A program made the translations under genes and the position numbers. From positions 124,029-188,028 of the forward strand of contig NZ_APMP01000003.1 of NCBI RefSeq assembly GCF_000372645.1: DNA of 64,000 nucleotides, in the 5' to 3' direction. How positions within the stretch are numbered: the first letter of the stretch is position 1; every line of letters starts with the position of its first letter. Positions 46,271 to 54,249 of the stretch are shown piece by piece. Origin of the DNA: Caulobacter vibrioides OR37. Lineage in GTDB: Bacteria > Pseudomonadota > Alphaproteobacteria > Caulobacterales > Caulobacteraceae. The notes beneath the pieces were generated by a model that saw only the letters and a program-made list of their open reading frames with translations, did no database searches and was not told the origin of the DNA.

Positions 46271-46352
46271 CGCCAGGCCGACCTCTTCCCCCGCGCGCGC
46301 GGCAAGCGCCCGCCGCGACATTTCGTCACGGGTCCGACTTGGCAAACCCGAA

Positions 46353-46395
46353 TTGGGCTCTCTTCCCGCGCGAAATCTCTCGCGCGGGAACCCAA
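46353..46395. repeat. Hairpin upstream of the ECF sigma gene
   Basis: TTCCCGCGCG (46363-46372) pairs with CGCGCGGGAA (46381-46390), loop AAATCTCT; the outer TTGGG/CCCAA also pairs around a bulge. There is no T-run, so this is probably a structured leader or regulatory element, not a terminator. Confidence 0.55.
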
Positions 46396-46560
46396 GCGTC
46401 GCCATGGGCCTTTTTCCGCCATGCTGATCGGCTTATTTGCGCCGCGAGGCGGGAAAGGCGTCTTCGCAACTAAGCGATCGTCTTTCCGTAAAAAAGATGG
46501 ATAGTGCCGCCCCGGGAAAAGGGGCGGCGATTGGCTGACGCGGGTGGTGACCTTTTGAGC

Positions 46561-47082
46561 GTGACGGACTCGGACAAGGCCGTTCTGCTGGGCCTGTACG
46601 AGGAAAAGCGCGCCAATCTGGTGCGCTTCTTCGCCGCGCGCCTGGGCTCTCGCGCCGAGGCCGAGGATCTCGTCCAGGATCTCTATATCCGCATCAGCGG
46701 CATGGAGAATCTCGGTCCCGTCGATAATCCCTCGGCGCTGCTGCACAGGATCGGCTCGAACCTGATGCTGGACCGGATGCGCAGCCAGAAGCGCGCCGGG
46801 GCGCGCGACAACGATTGGCGCGCCGTCAACACCTCGACCATCGCCGGACATGAAGTGACCGACGAGCCCCCCGCCGACGAGGTGGTGGCTGGACGCCAGC
46901 GGCTGCGCGCCTTGGTCGAAGCGGTTCAGGAGCTGCCGGAAAAGACCCGCCAGGCCTTTCAGCTGCACAAGCTGGACGGCCACAGCCACGCCGAGACAGC
47001 GCGTCGCATGGGAATCAGCGTCAGCACGGTGGAAAAACATATCAGCTCCGCTCTGAAGACGCTCACGAGGCGGCTGCGATGA
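46561..47082 (+). CDS. ECF RNA polymerase sigma factor, FecI-like
   Basis: The product is 173 residues from GTG 46561, with GGTGGTGA upstream. Region 2 is LGSRAEAEDLVQDLYIRISG and NPSALLHRIGSNLMLDRMR; region 4 is LPEKTRQAFQLHKLDGHSHAETARR, split as a helix-turn-helix with MGISVSTVEKHISSALK. This is the FecI group, which works with a FecR anti-sigma factor and a TonB receptor. Upstream in-frame starts (TTG 46531, GTG 46504) are possible. Confidence 0.9.
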   Translation: MTDSDKAVLLGLYEEKRANLVRFFAARLGSRAEAEDLVQDLYIRISGMENLGPVDNPSALLHRIGSNLMLDRMRSQKRAGARDNDWRAVNTSTIAGHEVTDEPPADEVVAGRQRLRALVEAVQELPEKTRQAFQLHKLDGHSHAETARRMGISVSTVEKHISSALKTLTRRLR

Positions 47083-47167
47083 ATTATGCGGACGCACATG
47101 GGGGACGATGCTTCGCGGCGACGTCTACGGTCTTGGGGATGATGGATCCTCGTCGGAGCAACGCCGG

Positions 47168-48145
47168 ATGAGCCGGTCAGCGCAACATCTGCAAGAGGCG
47201 GCCGAGTGGCTGACCCGACTGCAGCGGCCGGAGGTCGAAGAGACCGACTGGCTGGCGTTCGACGCCTGGCTGATCGAGCCGGGCGCTAAGGCGGCGTATG
47301 ACGCCGTCCAGGCCATCGACGAGGAAATCTTTCAGCGCGGTTCGGCCCTCCGGGGGGAATTGGCCGAACCGAGGCGCGCCGCGGCCAAGCGGGCCTTTTC
47401 GATCGACTGGCGTTGGCTGGGCGGTCTGGGCGTCGCGGGGGCCGCGGCGGCCGTCGCCCTGGCCATCGCGCCCTGGGGCGAGATGCTGCCGCAGGCCGAC
47501 ACGCTGTATTCCACGGCCCGGGGCGAAAGCCGCGCCGTCCAGTTGGCCGACGGCAGCCACATCGACCTGAACACCGACTCCCGCATTTCGGTGCGTCTCG
47601 AAAAGGACGCCCGCCGCGTCACGGTTCATGACGGCCAGGCCCTTTTCGACGTGGCCCACGATAAGGCCCGTCCCTTCCTGATCAGCGCCGGCGACGAAAC
47701 CGTGCGCGTGGTCGGCACCAAGTTCGACGTCCGTCGTCGCGACGGCCAACTCAGCGTCACCGTGCTGCGCGGCTTGGTCGAGGTCTCGACCGACGGCGAC
47801 GACACCCCCGTTCGTCTGCGCCCGGGCCAGATGCTGGAACATGTGGAAGGCGCCTCGGGCGTCACCGTCACCAATGTTTCGGCCGATGACCAGGTCGGCT
47901 GGCGCTCGGGCCGCCTGATCTATCGCGACCAGCCGCTCAGCCGGATCGTCGCGGACATGAATCACTATTTCGACCGCCCCGTTCGCCTCGAGGGTGAAAA
48001 CACCGCCGCGCTCCGCTTCTCTGGCGTATTGATCGTGGATGGTCAGGATGCGATGGTCCGTCGCTTGACCAGCCTGATGCCGATTTCGGCGACGCCGACC
48101 GATGATGCGATTGTCCTGCGCGGAAGGCCGTCCGCCCCGAATTGA
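47168..48145 (+). CDS. FecR-type anti-sigma/signal transducer
   Basis: The product is 325 residues from ATG 47168. The cytoplasmic DUF4880-like N-terminus (AAEWLTRLQRPEVEETDWLA, FDAWL) would contact the sigma factor; one membrane helix is at about 84-101; the periplasmic FecR domain follows (ADGSHIDLNTDSRISVRLE, VVGTKFDVRRRDGQLSVTVL), and a C-terminal secretin-TonB-like segment (DMNHYFDRPVRLEG) should meet the receptor's STN domain. It lies between the sigma and receptor genes. Confidence 0.92.
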   Translation: MSRSAQHLQEAAEWLTRLQRPEVEETDWLAFDAWLIEPGAKAAYDAVQAIDEEIFQRGSALRGELAEPRRAAAKRAFSIDWRWLGGLGVAGAAAAVALAIAPWGEMLPQADTLYSTARGESRAVQLADGSHIDLNTDSRISVRLEKDARRVTVHDGQALFDVAHDKARPFLISAGDETVRVVGTKFDVRRRDGQLSVTVLRGLVEVSTDGDDTPVRLRPGQMLEHVEGASGVTVTNVSADDQVGWRSGRLIYRDQPLSRIVADMNHYFDRPVRLEGENTAALRFSGVLIVDGQDAMVRRLTSLMPISATPTDDAIVLRGRPSAPN

Positions 48146-48166
48146 CGTTCTTGAGCGGGTCCGCCC

Positions 48167-50563
48167 CTGAGCCGGGCCCTGCTCCTCGTCGCCGCCAGCA
48201 TTCTGGGCCTGGGCGTCAGCGGTCGCAACGCGGTCGCCGCCGACGCGCGCGTGCGTCTGGACATCCGCAAGGCCACCGTCGCCGAAACCTTGATCGACCT
48301 TGGCGCGCGCATGGGCGTGTCCATGGGCGGCGTCGAGGCCTGCAAGGGCAAGGCCACGCCGTTGTCGGGCCAGTTCACCCTGCGCGAGGCGCTTGACCGC
48401 GTCATCCGCGACCGGGGCTGCGCCTACGCCTTTGTCGACAGCCGCACGATCCGCTTCACCGCCGCGCGTCCCGCCGCCCCCGAGCGCGCGGTGATCGCCG
48501 TGCGCGCGCCCTCGACGGCCGAACCGATCGCCCCCCTGGCGCCGCTGATCATCAGCGCCGGCAAGCGTCCGGCGCGCCTGGGCAGCCTGCCGGGCGGCGT
48601 CAGCGTGATCGGGTCTCCTCAGTTGCAAGACACCGGTGTCGACGAGACCGGCTCGGTGGCGCGCCAGACGGCCGGCTTCATCACCACCAACCTCGGCGCG
48701 GCGCGCAACAAGATCCTGCTGCGCGGCCTGTCGGACGGCACGTTCACGGGGCGAACCCAATCGACGGTCGGCACCTATCTCGACGATGTCCCGGTCAACT
48801 ATAACGCGCCCGATCCAGACCTGCGCCTGATCGACGTCGACCGCGTCGAGGTGCTGCGCGGCCCGCAGGGGGCGCTTTATGGCGGCGGCTCGCTGAGCGG
48901 CATCTATCGGATCGTCACCCGAGCGCCCGAGCTTGGCGCCTATTCGGCCTCGGTCACGGCCGCCTACGCCTTCACCGAATCCGGCTCGCCCAGCCACCGT
49001 CTGGAAGGCGTGGCCAACGTGCCCATCGGCCAGAAGTCGGCCCTGCGCGGCGCCTACTACTACGACGTCGACGGCGGCTATCTGGACGACGTCAATCTCC
49101 GCCTGTCCAACGTCGACAAGACCACGCGCCGGGGCGGTCGCCTGGCGTGGCGCGCGGAGCTTGGCCAATGGGAAGTCAAGCTCGCCGCCGCCGGCCAGAA
49201 GGTCTCGTCCAACGACACCCAGTACGTGACCCTGGCGCCCGGCGGCCCCCGCCGCGCGAACCAGGTGCGCGAAACCCACTACAACCGCCTCGCCGAGACC
49301 TCGCTGCGGATCAGCGGGTCGGGCGACTGGGGCCGTTTCGTCTCGGTGACCGGCTATGTCGATCACCAGTACGCCAGTCGCTACGACGCCACCCTGGCCG
49401 TCACCCAGTTCGACGGACGCGCCGTGGAGCTAGGCCTCTATGATGAGCTGGCCCATGTGCGCATGGCCGTCGAGGACGCCCTCTATACCGGTCCCGCGGT
49501 CGGCCGCTTCCGCTGGATGATCGGCGCCTTCACGGCGACCAGCATCGAGCAGGGCGACGCCGAGCTGCGGGCCCGCTCCAGCGGCGTGACCCGCAGCGTC
49601 TATGACGAGGACCGCAAGGACCGGCTGAACGAATACGCCCTCTATGGCGAAGCGACCTACGACCTGGGCGGCGGCTGGAAGATCGCGGCGGGCGGGCGGT
49701 CGTTCAAGACGACGGTGCACACCCGATCCTATGTGCTGGCCCCTTCGCCCGGCCAGTCGCGGGACCTGGATCGCAAGGCCACCTTCACTGGCTTCTCGCC
49801 CAAGCTGTCGCTGCAGCGCGACCTGGCCGGCGGCGGCCTGATCTACATCCTGACCTCGGAAGGCTATCGCGCCGGGGGCTTCAACTCCGGGGGACTGGCC
49901 AAGCCCAGCGCCAGCCTGCGGGTCTTCAGCCCCGACCATCTGCGCAACTACGAAATCGGCGCGACGCTCAACCCCTGGAATGGACGGGTCAACCTGCGCA
50001 CGGCCTTGTTCTACGACGACTGGCGCGACATTCAGACCGACCAGTATTTCAGCTCGGGCCTGTCCTACACGGCCAATATCGGCAATGGACGCAACAAGGG
50101 CCTCGAGCTGGAGGCCGCCTGGCGCGCCACGCGGCATCTGACGATTTCGGGCAACGCCCTGTTCAACCGCCCCAAGCTGACCAACATCGCGCCGGGCTAT
50201 GGCATCGCCAACACGGCCAGCCTGCCCGGCGTTCCCGACGTCTCGTTCGGCAGTTTGATTACCTACCAGCGCGCGATCCTGACGCACGCCACCCTGATGC
50301 TGACCGCCGAGACCGGCTATATCGGCAAGTCGCGCCTGACCTTCGATCCGCGCTACTCGCCGTCGATGGCCGGCTACTACACCGGCAAGCTGTCAGCCCA
50401 GGTGATGACCGACCGGTGGCGCGCGGCGCTGTTCGTCAGCAATCCCTGGAACAGCTCCAGCGACACCTTCGCCTATGGCAACCCCTTCAGCTTCGGCCAG
50501 GTGCGCCAGGTCACGCCGCAACGCCCGCGCACGTGGAGCTTTTCGCTGACGGCCAATTTCTAA
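48167..50563 (+). CDS. TonB-dependent receptor with STN signalling domain (CTG start)
   Basis: The product is 798 residues. It has a signal peptide (MSRALLLVAASILGLGVSG, cut near VAA-DA), an STN domain (VRLDIRKATVAETLIDLGAR, TPLSGQFTLREALDRVI), a plug (QTAGFITTNLGAARNKILLR, VDRVEVLRGPQGALYGGGSL) and a 22-strand barrel ending in Phe (SFSLTANF). It takes up an iron chelate or other nutrient across the outer membrane and signals through FecR. The signal peptide requires CTG at 48167; TGA at 48152-48154 closes the frame upstream and the next usable start, GTG 48251, would remove the signal. GAGCGGG before it is a weak ribosome site. Confidence 0.85.
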   Translation: MSRALLLVAASILGLGVSGRNAVAADARVRLDIRKATVAETLIDLGARMGVSMGGVEACKGKATPLSGQFTLREALDRVIRDRGCAYAFVDSRTIRFTAARPAAPERAVIAVRAPSTAEPIAPLAPLIISAGKRPARLGSLPGGVSVIGSPQLQDTGVDETGSVARQTAGFITTNLGAARNKILLRGLSDGTFTGRTQSTVGTYLDDVPVNYNAPDPDLRLIDVDRVEVLRGPQGALYGGGSLSGIYRIVTRAPELGAYSASVTAAYAFTESGSPSHRLEGVANVPIGQKSALRGAYYYDVDGGYLDDVNLRLSNVDKTTRRGGRLAWRAELGQWEVKLAAAGQKVSSNDTQYVTLAPGGPRRANQVRETHYNRLAETSLRISGSGDWGRFVSVTGYVDHQYASRYDATLAVTQFDGRAVELGLYDELAHVRMAVEDALYTGPAVGRFRWMIGAFTATSIEQGDAELRARSSGVTRSVYDEDRKDRLNEYALYGEATYDLGGGWKIAAGGRSFKTTVHTRSYVLAPSPGQSRDLDRKATFTGFSPKLSLQRDLAGGGLIYILTSEGYRAGGFNSGGLAKPSASLRVFSPDHLRNYEIGATLNPWNGRVNLRTALFYDDWRDIQTDQYFSSGLSYTANIGNGRNKGLELEAAWRATRHLTISGNALFNRPKLTNIAPGYGIANTASLPGVPDVSFGSLITYQRAILTHATLMLTAETGYIGKSRLTFDPRYSPSMAGYYTGKLSAQVMTDRWRAALFVSNPWNSSSDTFAYGNPFSFGQVRQVTPQRPRTWSFSLTANF

Positions 50564-50701
50564 TCACGAAAACCCGGATTGGGGACGCTGTCACGAAGCT
50601 TACGAGATTCTTAAAGCGCGCCTTGGGGGGCGGCCCGACCTCGCGGCGTCATCACATCGAGGGTGATCGCGGGGGCGTGATCGCTCAGACGAGGAACCGT
50701 G

Positions 50702-51544
50702 ATGGCCAAGCTTTCGGCGCTCATTTGCGTCCACAACGAAGAGCAGCGCCTGCCCGCCTGCCTGGCGGCTCTGTCGTTCTGCGATGAGATCGTCGTGGTC
50801 GCCGACCGTTGCAGCGACGGCACCGAAGCCATCGCCCGCCAGTACGGCGCCGTCGTCGTATCGGGCATCTTCCCGATCGAAGGCCCGCGCAAGCACGCCG
50901 GCATCGCCCGTTGCACCGGCGACTGGATTCTGGAGCTGGACGCCGACGAAGGCGTGACCCCCGCCTTCGCCCAGGAAATCCGCGACACCGTCGAGCGCGC
51001 CGACGCCGCCGACTGGTACCAGATCCCGATCGACAACTATGTCGGCGACCAACTGGTTCGCCACGGTTGGGGCGGCTCGTTCGGCACCGCGTCGGCCGCG
51101 CGCCTGTTCCGTCGCGGCATGAAGTCGTGGAAGGCCGAGCGCGTCCATCCGGGCGCCAAGCTGGACGGCGTGTCAGGCGGTCGCCTGACCCAACCGCTGC
51201 GGCACATGGTCGACGAGGATATCGCCGACATGTTCGCTCGCCTGGGCCGCTACACCGCCCTGAAGGCCCAGGATCTGGCCGACAGCGGCAAGATCAAGAG
51301 CGTGGGCGACGACGCCTTCCGGGGCGTGCGCCGGTTCTTCAAGTGCTACGTGTCGCGCAAGGGCTACAAGGAAGGCGAGCTGGGCTTCCTGATCGCGCTG
51401 ATGGCCGCCCTCTATCCGATCCTGTCGAACCTCCGGGCCCGTGAAATTCTGCGCACGCGCGCCAAGGCCAGCCTGGCCGAGACGCGCCCCGCCCCGGCCC
51501 CAACCCGCCTGCCGCTGCGCCGCGTCGAGGTCGTCGGACAATAG
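50702..51544 (+). CDS. GT2 glycosyltransferase (LPS-core type)
   Basis: The product is 280 residues, GT-A fold. KLSALICVHNEEQRLPACLA, EIVVVADRCSDGTEAIAR and the DxD-like LELDADEGVT fit the KdtX/WaaE-like group, which adds glucose-type sugars to lipopolysaccharide inner core. The acceptor is unknown. A hydrophobic stretch (ELGFLIALMAALYPIL, about 232-247) may hold it to the membrane. GAGGA precedes GTGATG; I take the ATG. A deacetylase-like gene follows eight bases later. Confidence 0.9.
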   Translation: MAKLSALICVHNEEQRLPACLAALSFCDEIVVVADRCSDGTEAIARQYGAVVVSGIFPIEGPRKHAGIARCTGDWILELDADEGVTPAFAQEIRDTVERADAADWYQIPIDNYVGDQLVRHGWGGSFGTASAARLFRRGMKSWKAERVHPGAKLDGVSGGRLTQPLRHMVDEDIADMFARLGRYTALKAQDLADSGKIKSVGDDAFRGVRRFFKCYVSRKGYKEGELGFLIALMAALYPILSNLRAREILRTRAKASLAETRPAPAPTRLPLRRVEVVGQ

Positions 51545-51552
51545 ACCCGCCC

Positions 51553-52329
51553 ATGCTGGCGCGTTCGCCCCTGGTCTTCCGCCTGGCGCTGGGACCGGAA
51601 CTCCATCTCTGGGCCAAGGCAGGCCGGACGCCCGTGCTTTGGTGGCGGGACGACGACGCACGCGAGCCGACACCCGCGCTGGAGAGGCTTCTGGACCTGT
51701 CGCGGCGGCATGACGCCCCGTTGACGGTCGCGGCCGTCGCCGGGCCGAACCTGGCCTCCCTGGTGCGTCGGTGCCAAGACCAGCCCGATATCGAGATCGC
51801 CGTCCACGGCTTCCAGCACGTCAATCGCCAGCCGGAAGGGCAAGGATTCGGCGAGATCATCGACAGCGACAGCGTGGACTGGGTCCTCGCCCAGCTGCGG
51901 GCCACGGTGACCCGGTTCCACGACGCGGGCGCCACGCCGACCTTGTTCGTGCCGCCATGGAATAATCTGAAGCCGCAGCTGATCACCGCCCTGTCCGATA
52001 CGCCCATCCGCGCGGTCTCGGGCTTCGCGCAAGGCGTCAGCGAAGCGGACGGCGTCTCGCGCCTCGACGCCCATTTGGACGTGCTGCGCTGGAAGGGCGG
52101 CGCGCGGTTTCGCGGGACCTGGCGCTTTCTGGCGCGGATGCGCAAGCTGCTGGCCCAGCGTCGCGTCACCGGCCAATGGGGTCAGCCGATCGGTCTATTG
52201 ACCCATCATCTGGACCATGACGAAGACGCTTGGCGCTTCCTGGACAGCTTCCTGGGCGCGTTCCGCGTGGAGGCGCGTCGGTGCCTGCAGCTCCAGACCC
52301 TCGCCGAGCCGACGGCGCTCTGCGCTTAG
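51553..52329 (+). CDS. Polysaccharide deacetylase-like protein
   Basis: The product is 258 residues. The motif WRDDDAREPTPALERLLDL provides a DD pair, IEIAVHGFQHVNRQ gives the HxxxH metal ligands, and FVPPWNNLK is a conserved catalytic-groove segment. This is a NodB/YdjC-like carbohydrate esterase fold lacking a signal peptide. It probably deacetylates a cytoplasmic sugar-lipid or nucleotide-sugar precursor. It is translationally close (8 bases) to the GT2 gene, so the pair may work on one glycan. Confidence 0.82.
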   Translation: MLARSPLVFRLALGPELHLWAKAGRTPVLWWRDDDAREPTPALERLLDLSRRHDAPLTVAAVAGPNLASLVRRCQDQPDIEIAVHGFQHVNRQPEGQGFGEIIDSDSVDWVLAQLRATVTRFHDAGATPTLFVPPWNNLKPQLITALSDTPIRAVSGFAQGVSEADGVSRLDAHLDVLRWKGGARFRGTWRFLARMRKLLAQRRVTGQWGQPIGLLTHHLDHDEDAWRFLDSFLGAFRVEARRCLQLQTLAEPTALCA

Positions 52330-52339
52330 AACGTTAGGC

Positions 52340-52465
52340 TCAGGCCGGCTCGGGGCGGTCGCGCAGGCATTCGCCGATGGCGCGGGCGCAACCCGGGATG
52401 CCCAGGGCGCCGACGAACGACATGGCCACGGCGCAGACCAGCATGATCGGTTGGAAGAAGCGCAT
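52340..52465 (-). CDS. 41-residue small hydrophobic ORF
   Basis: Starts at ATG 52465, with GGAGAG five bases upstream. It reads MRFFQPIMLVCAVAMSFVGA, then LGIPGCARAIGECLRDRPEPA. The hydrophobic N-terminus and cysteines suggest a small membrane or exported peptide. I know no family. It runs opposite to the GT2/deacetylase pair and ends 11 bases from the deacetylase stop. Confidence 0.5.
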   Translation of the reverse strand: MRFFQPIMLVCAVAMSFVGALGIPGCARAIGECLRDRPEPA

Positions 52466-52554
52466 CTGGTCTCTCCATGCAGCGTTCATCAGGCCACTCT
52501 GCCGAAGTTGTAAGACGGAACCTTGACGATTGTTCCGGATGCGCACGAAAAAAT

Positions 52555-54003
52555 TCAGCTCGCGGCTTTTTTGTCGCCGGCCGCCCCCAGGTCGTAGGCC
52601 CTTCTCGCCGACTCGATCCGGTCCAGCTTGGCGTGAAGCGGCCCCCAATCGTCTTCCGCGGCGATCGGGGCCCAGAGTGATTCGACCTCCTCGATAATCA
52701 ACTCCTCGGGCTCGGGACGCTGGAAGACCGGATCGGCCAGACGCTCGGGCCAGTCGGGATCGAACGCCGCCAGCCGTCGACGGAAGATCTCGAAGTTTTC
52801 CGTGCGGTAGAGCTCGGCGCGCGGGCCGTCCATCGCCCGGCCGGTCGAGGCCTCGCCGCCGAACCAGTCAAAGAAGAACGGCTCCCACCGCAGCCCTTCC
52901 CCGCCCTCGGCCAGGGCCCGGAAGGCGCTGTTGACCAGCTCTATATCGGCCTCGGCCCCTCGGCTCCGGACGCCCAGCCGATCCAGGATCGCGGCGCGCA
53001 GGGCGGTCCGATAGGCGTCGGAAAAGCCGTTCAGGGCCGCGAGCAAGCCTTGCTGATCGGTGACCAGGGTCAGGCAGGCCGCCAGTTGCTGAAGGTTCCA
53101 GAACACCGCCTCGGGCTGGCGGCCGAAGCTATAGAGGCCCTGGTGGTCGAAATAGGCGGCCGTGAAGTTCGGATCGTTGCGCGGCAGGAAGCGCCAGGGC
53201 CCGTAGTCGAAGCTTTCGCCGGTCACCACCATGTTGTCGGTGTTGAGCACCCCGTGCACGAAGCCCGCCGCCATCCAGCGGGCCAGCAGGCGCGCGCTGG
53301 CGGCGACCACCGCCTCCATCAGCGCCGCCGGCCGATCCGGCGCGTCCGCCAGCTCCGGATAGTAGAGCTCGACCACATGGTCGATCAGCCGGACGATCAG
53401 GTCGCGCCGCTCGAAATAGGCCAGGCGCTGGAACGTCCCGAACCGGATATGGCTGTGCGACAACCGAGTCAGGACAGCCGAGCGCGTCGGACTGGGCTCG
53501 TCCCCGCGCGTCAGCGCCTCGCCGGTCTCGATCAGCGAAAAGGCCCGCGACGTCGGCGCGCCCAGCGCCTCCAGCAGCGTGGCGGCCAGGATCTCGCGCA
53601 CCCCGCCCTTCAGGGTCAGGCGACCATCGCCGGCCCGCGACCACGGCGTCTGGCCAGAACCCTTGGTCGCCAGGTCCAGCAGGCGGTCTGTCCCGCGCTC
53701 CCGGGCCTGGGCGAACAGGAAGCCCCGTCCGTCGCCGAGGTCGGGGTTGTAAACGCGGAACTGGTGGCCGTGATAGCGCATGGCCAGCGGGACCGACTGG
53801 TTGTCCGGCAGGGGATCGAAGCGGCCGAAGTGACGGATCCAGGCGGCGTCATCCAGCGCCTCCAGCCCCACGGTCGCGGCCGCTCGATCGTTGCGGAAGC
53901 GCAGGGCGGTCTCCGGGAAATCGGCCGGCTGGACCGGATCGGCGAAGTCGCCTCCCAAGGCCTGGAAACGCGGGTCAGGACGGTAGGCGGGCGTGAAGCT
54001 CAT
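52555..54003 (-). CDS. selO: Protein adenylyltransferase SelO (YdiU)
   Basis: The product is 482 residues. The pseudokinase motifs are present: the glycine-rich stretch LDLATKGSGQTPWSRAGDGR, the lysine in LTLKGGVREILA, the active Asn/Asp in GVLNTDNMVVTGESFDYGPW, and VELYYPEL upstream. SelO transfers AMP to Ser/Thr/Tyr of target proteins and is linked to redox stress. The C-terminal selenocysteine or cysteine of some members is absent. A single gene, divergent from the TonB receptor at 54250. Confidence 0.94.
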   Translation of the reverse strand: MSFTPAYRPDPRFQALGGDFADPVQPADFPETALRFRNDRAAATVGLEALDDAAWIRHFGRFDPLPDNQSVPLAMRYHGHQFRVYNPDLGDGRGFLFAQARERGTDRLLDLATKGSGQTPWSRAGDGRLTLKGGVREILAATLLEALGAPTSRAFSLIETGEALTRGDEPSPTRSAVLTRLSHSHIRFGTFQRLAYFERRDLIVRLIDHVVELYYPELADAPDRPAALMEAVVAASARLLARWMAAGFVHGVLNTDNMVVTGESFDYGPWRFLPRNDPNFTAAYFDHQGLYSFGRQPEAVFWNLQQLAACLTLVTDQQGLLAALNGFSDAYRTALRAAILDRLGVRSRGAEADIELVNSAFRALAEGGEGLRWEPFFFDWFGGEASTGRAMDGPRAELYRTENFEIFRRRLAAFDPDWPERLADPVFQRPEPEELIIEEVESLWAPIAAEDDWGPLHAKLDRIESARRAYDLGAAGDKKAAS

Positions 54004-54249
54004 GGTCGCCAGATGAGGCCGGCTCGCCCCTCGCGCAAGGCCGTTTCGAATTTCGATGACGCCACGGGAACATTGTCGCTTCCCGGCAACAGACTGTCAC
54101 GGAACCTTAGGAAAAAAGGGAATTTTGCTTGCCGAGGCCGGGAGCGGCGCCTAACCCTTTGCTATCCATTCGAACAATCGTTCGGGCGGAGCAACGAAAA
54201 ACGAGCCGGGAGCGGGCAAGCGCTCTTGGCCAAACAACCGAGGTAGGAA

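Larger units (their letters stand above)
46168..46560. other. Upstream region of the ECF sigma gene
   Basis: A 393-base stretch without a supported gene. It holds a 17-base perfect inverted repeat at 46254-46270 and a strong hairpin at 46353-46395. The promoter of the sigma factor operon should lie here. Confidence 0.5.

Noticed and set aside
54004..54249. Riboswitch upstream of the TonB receptor gene
   Set aside because: No conserved cobalamin or TPP box could be recognised in the spacer.
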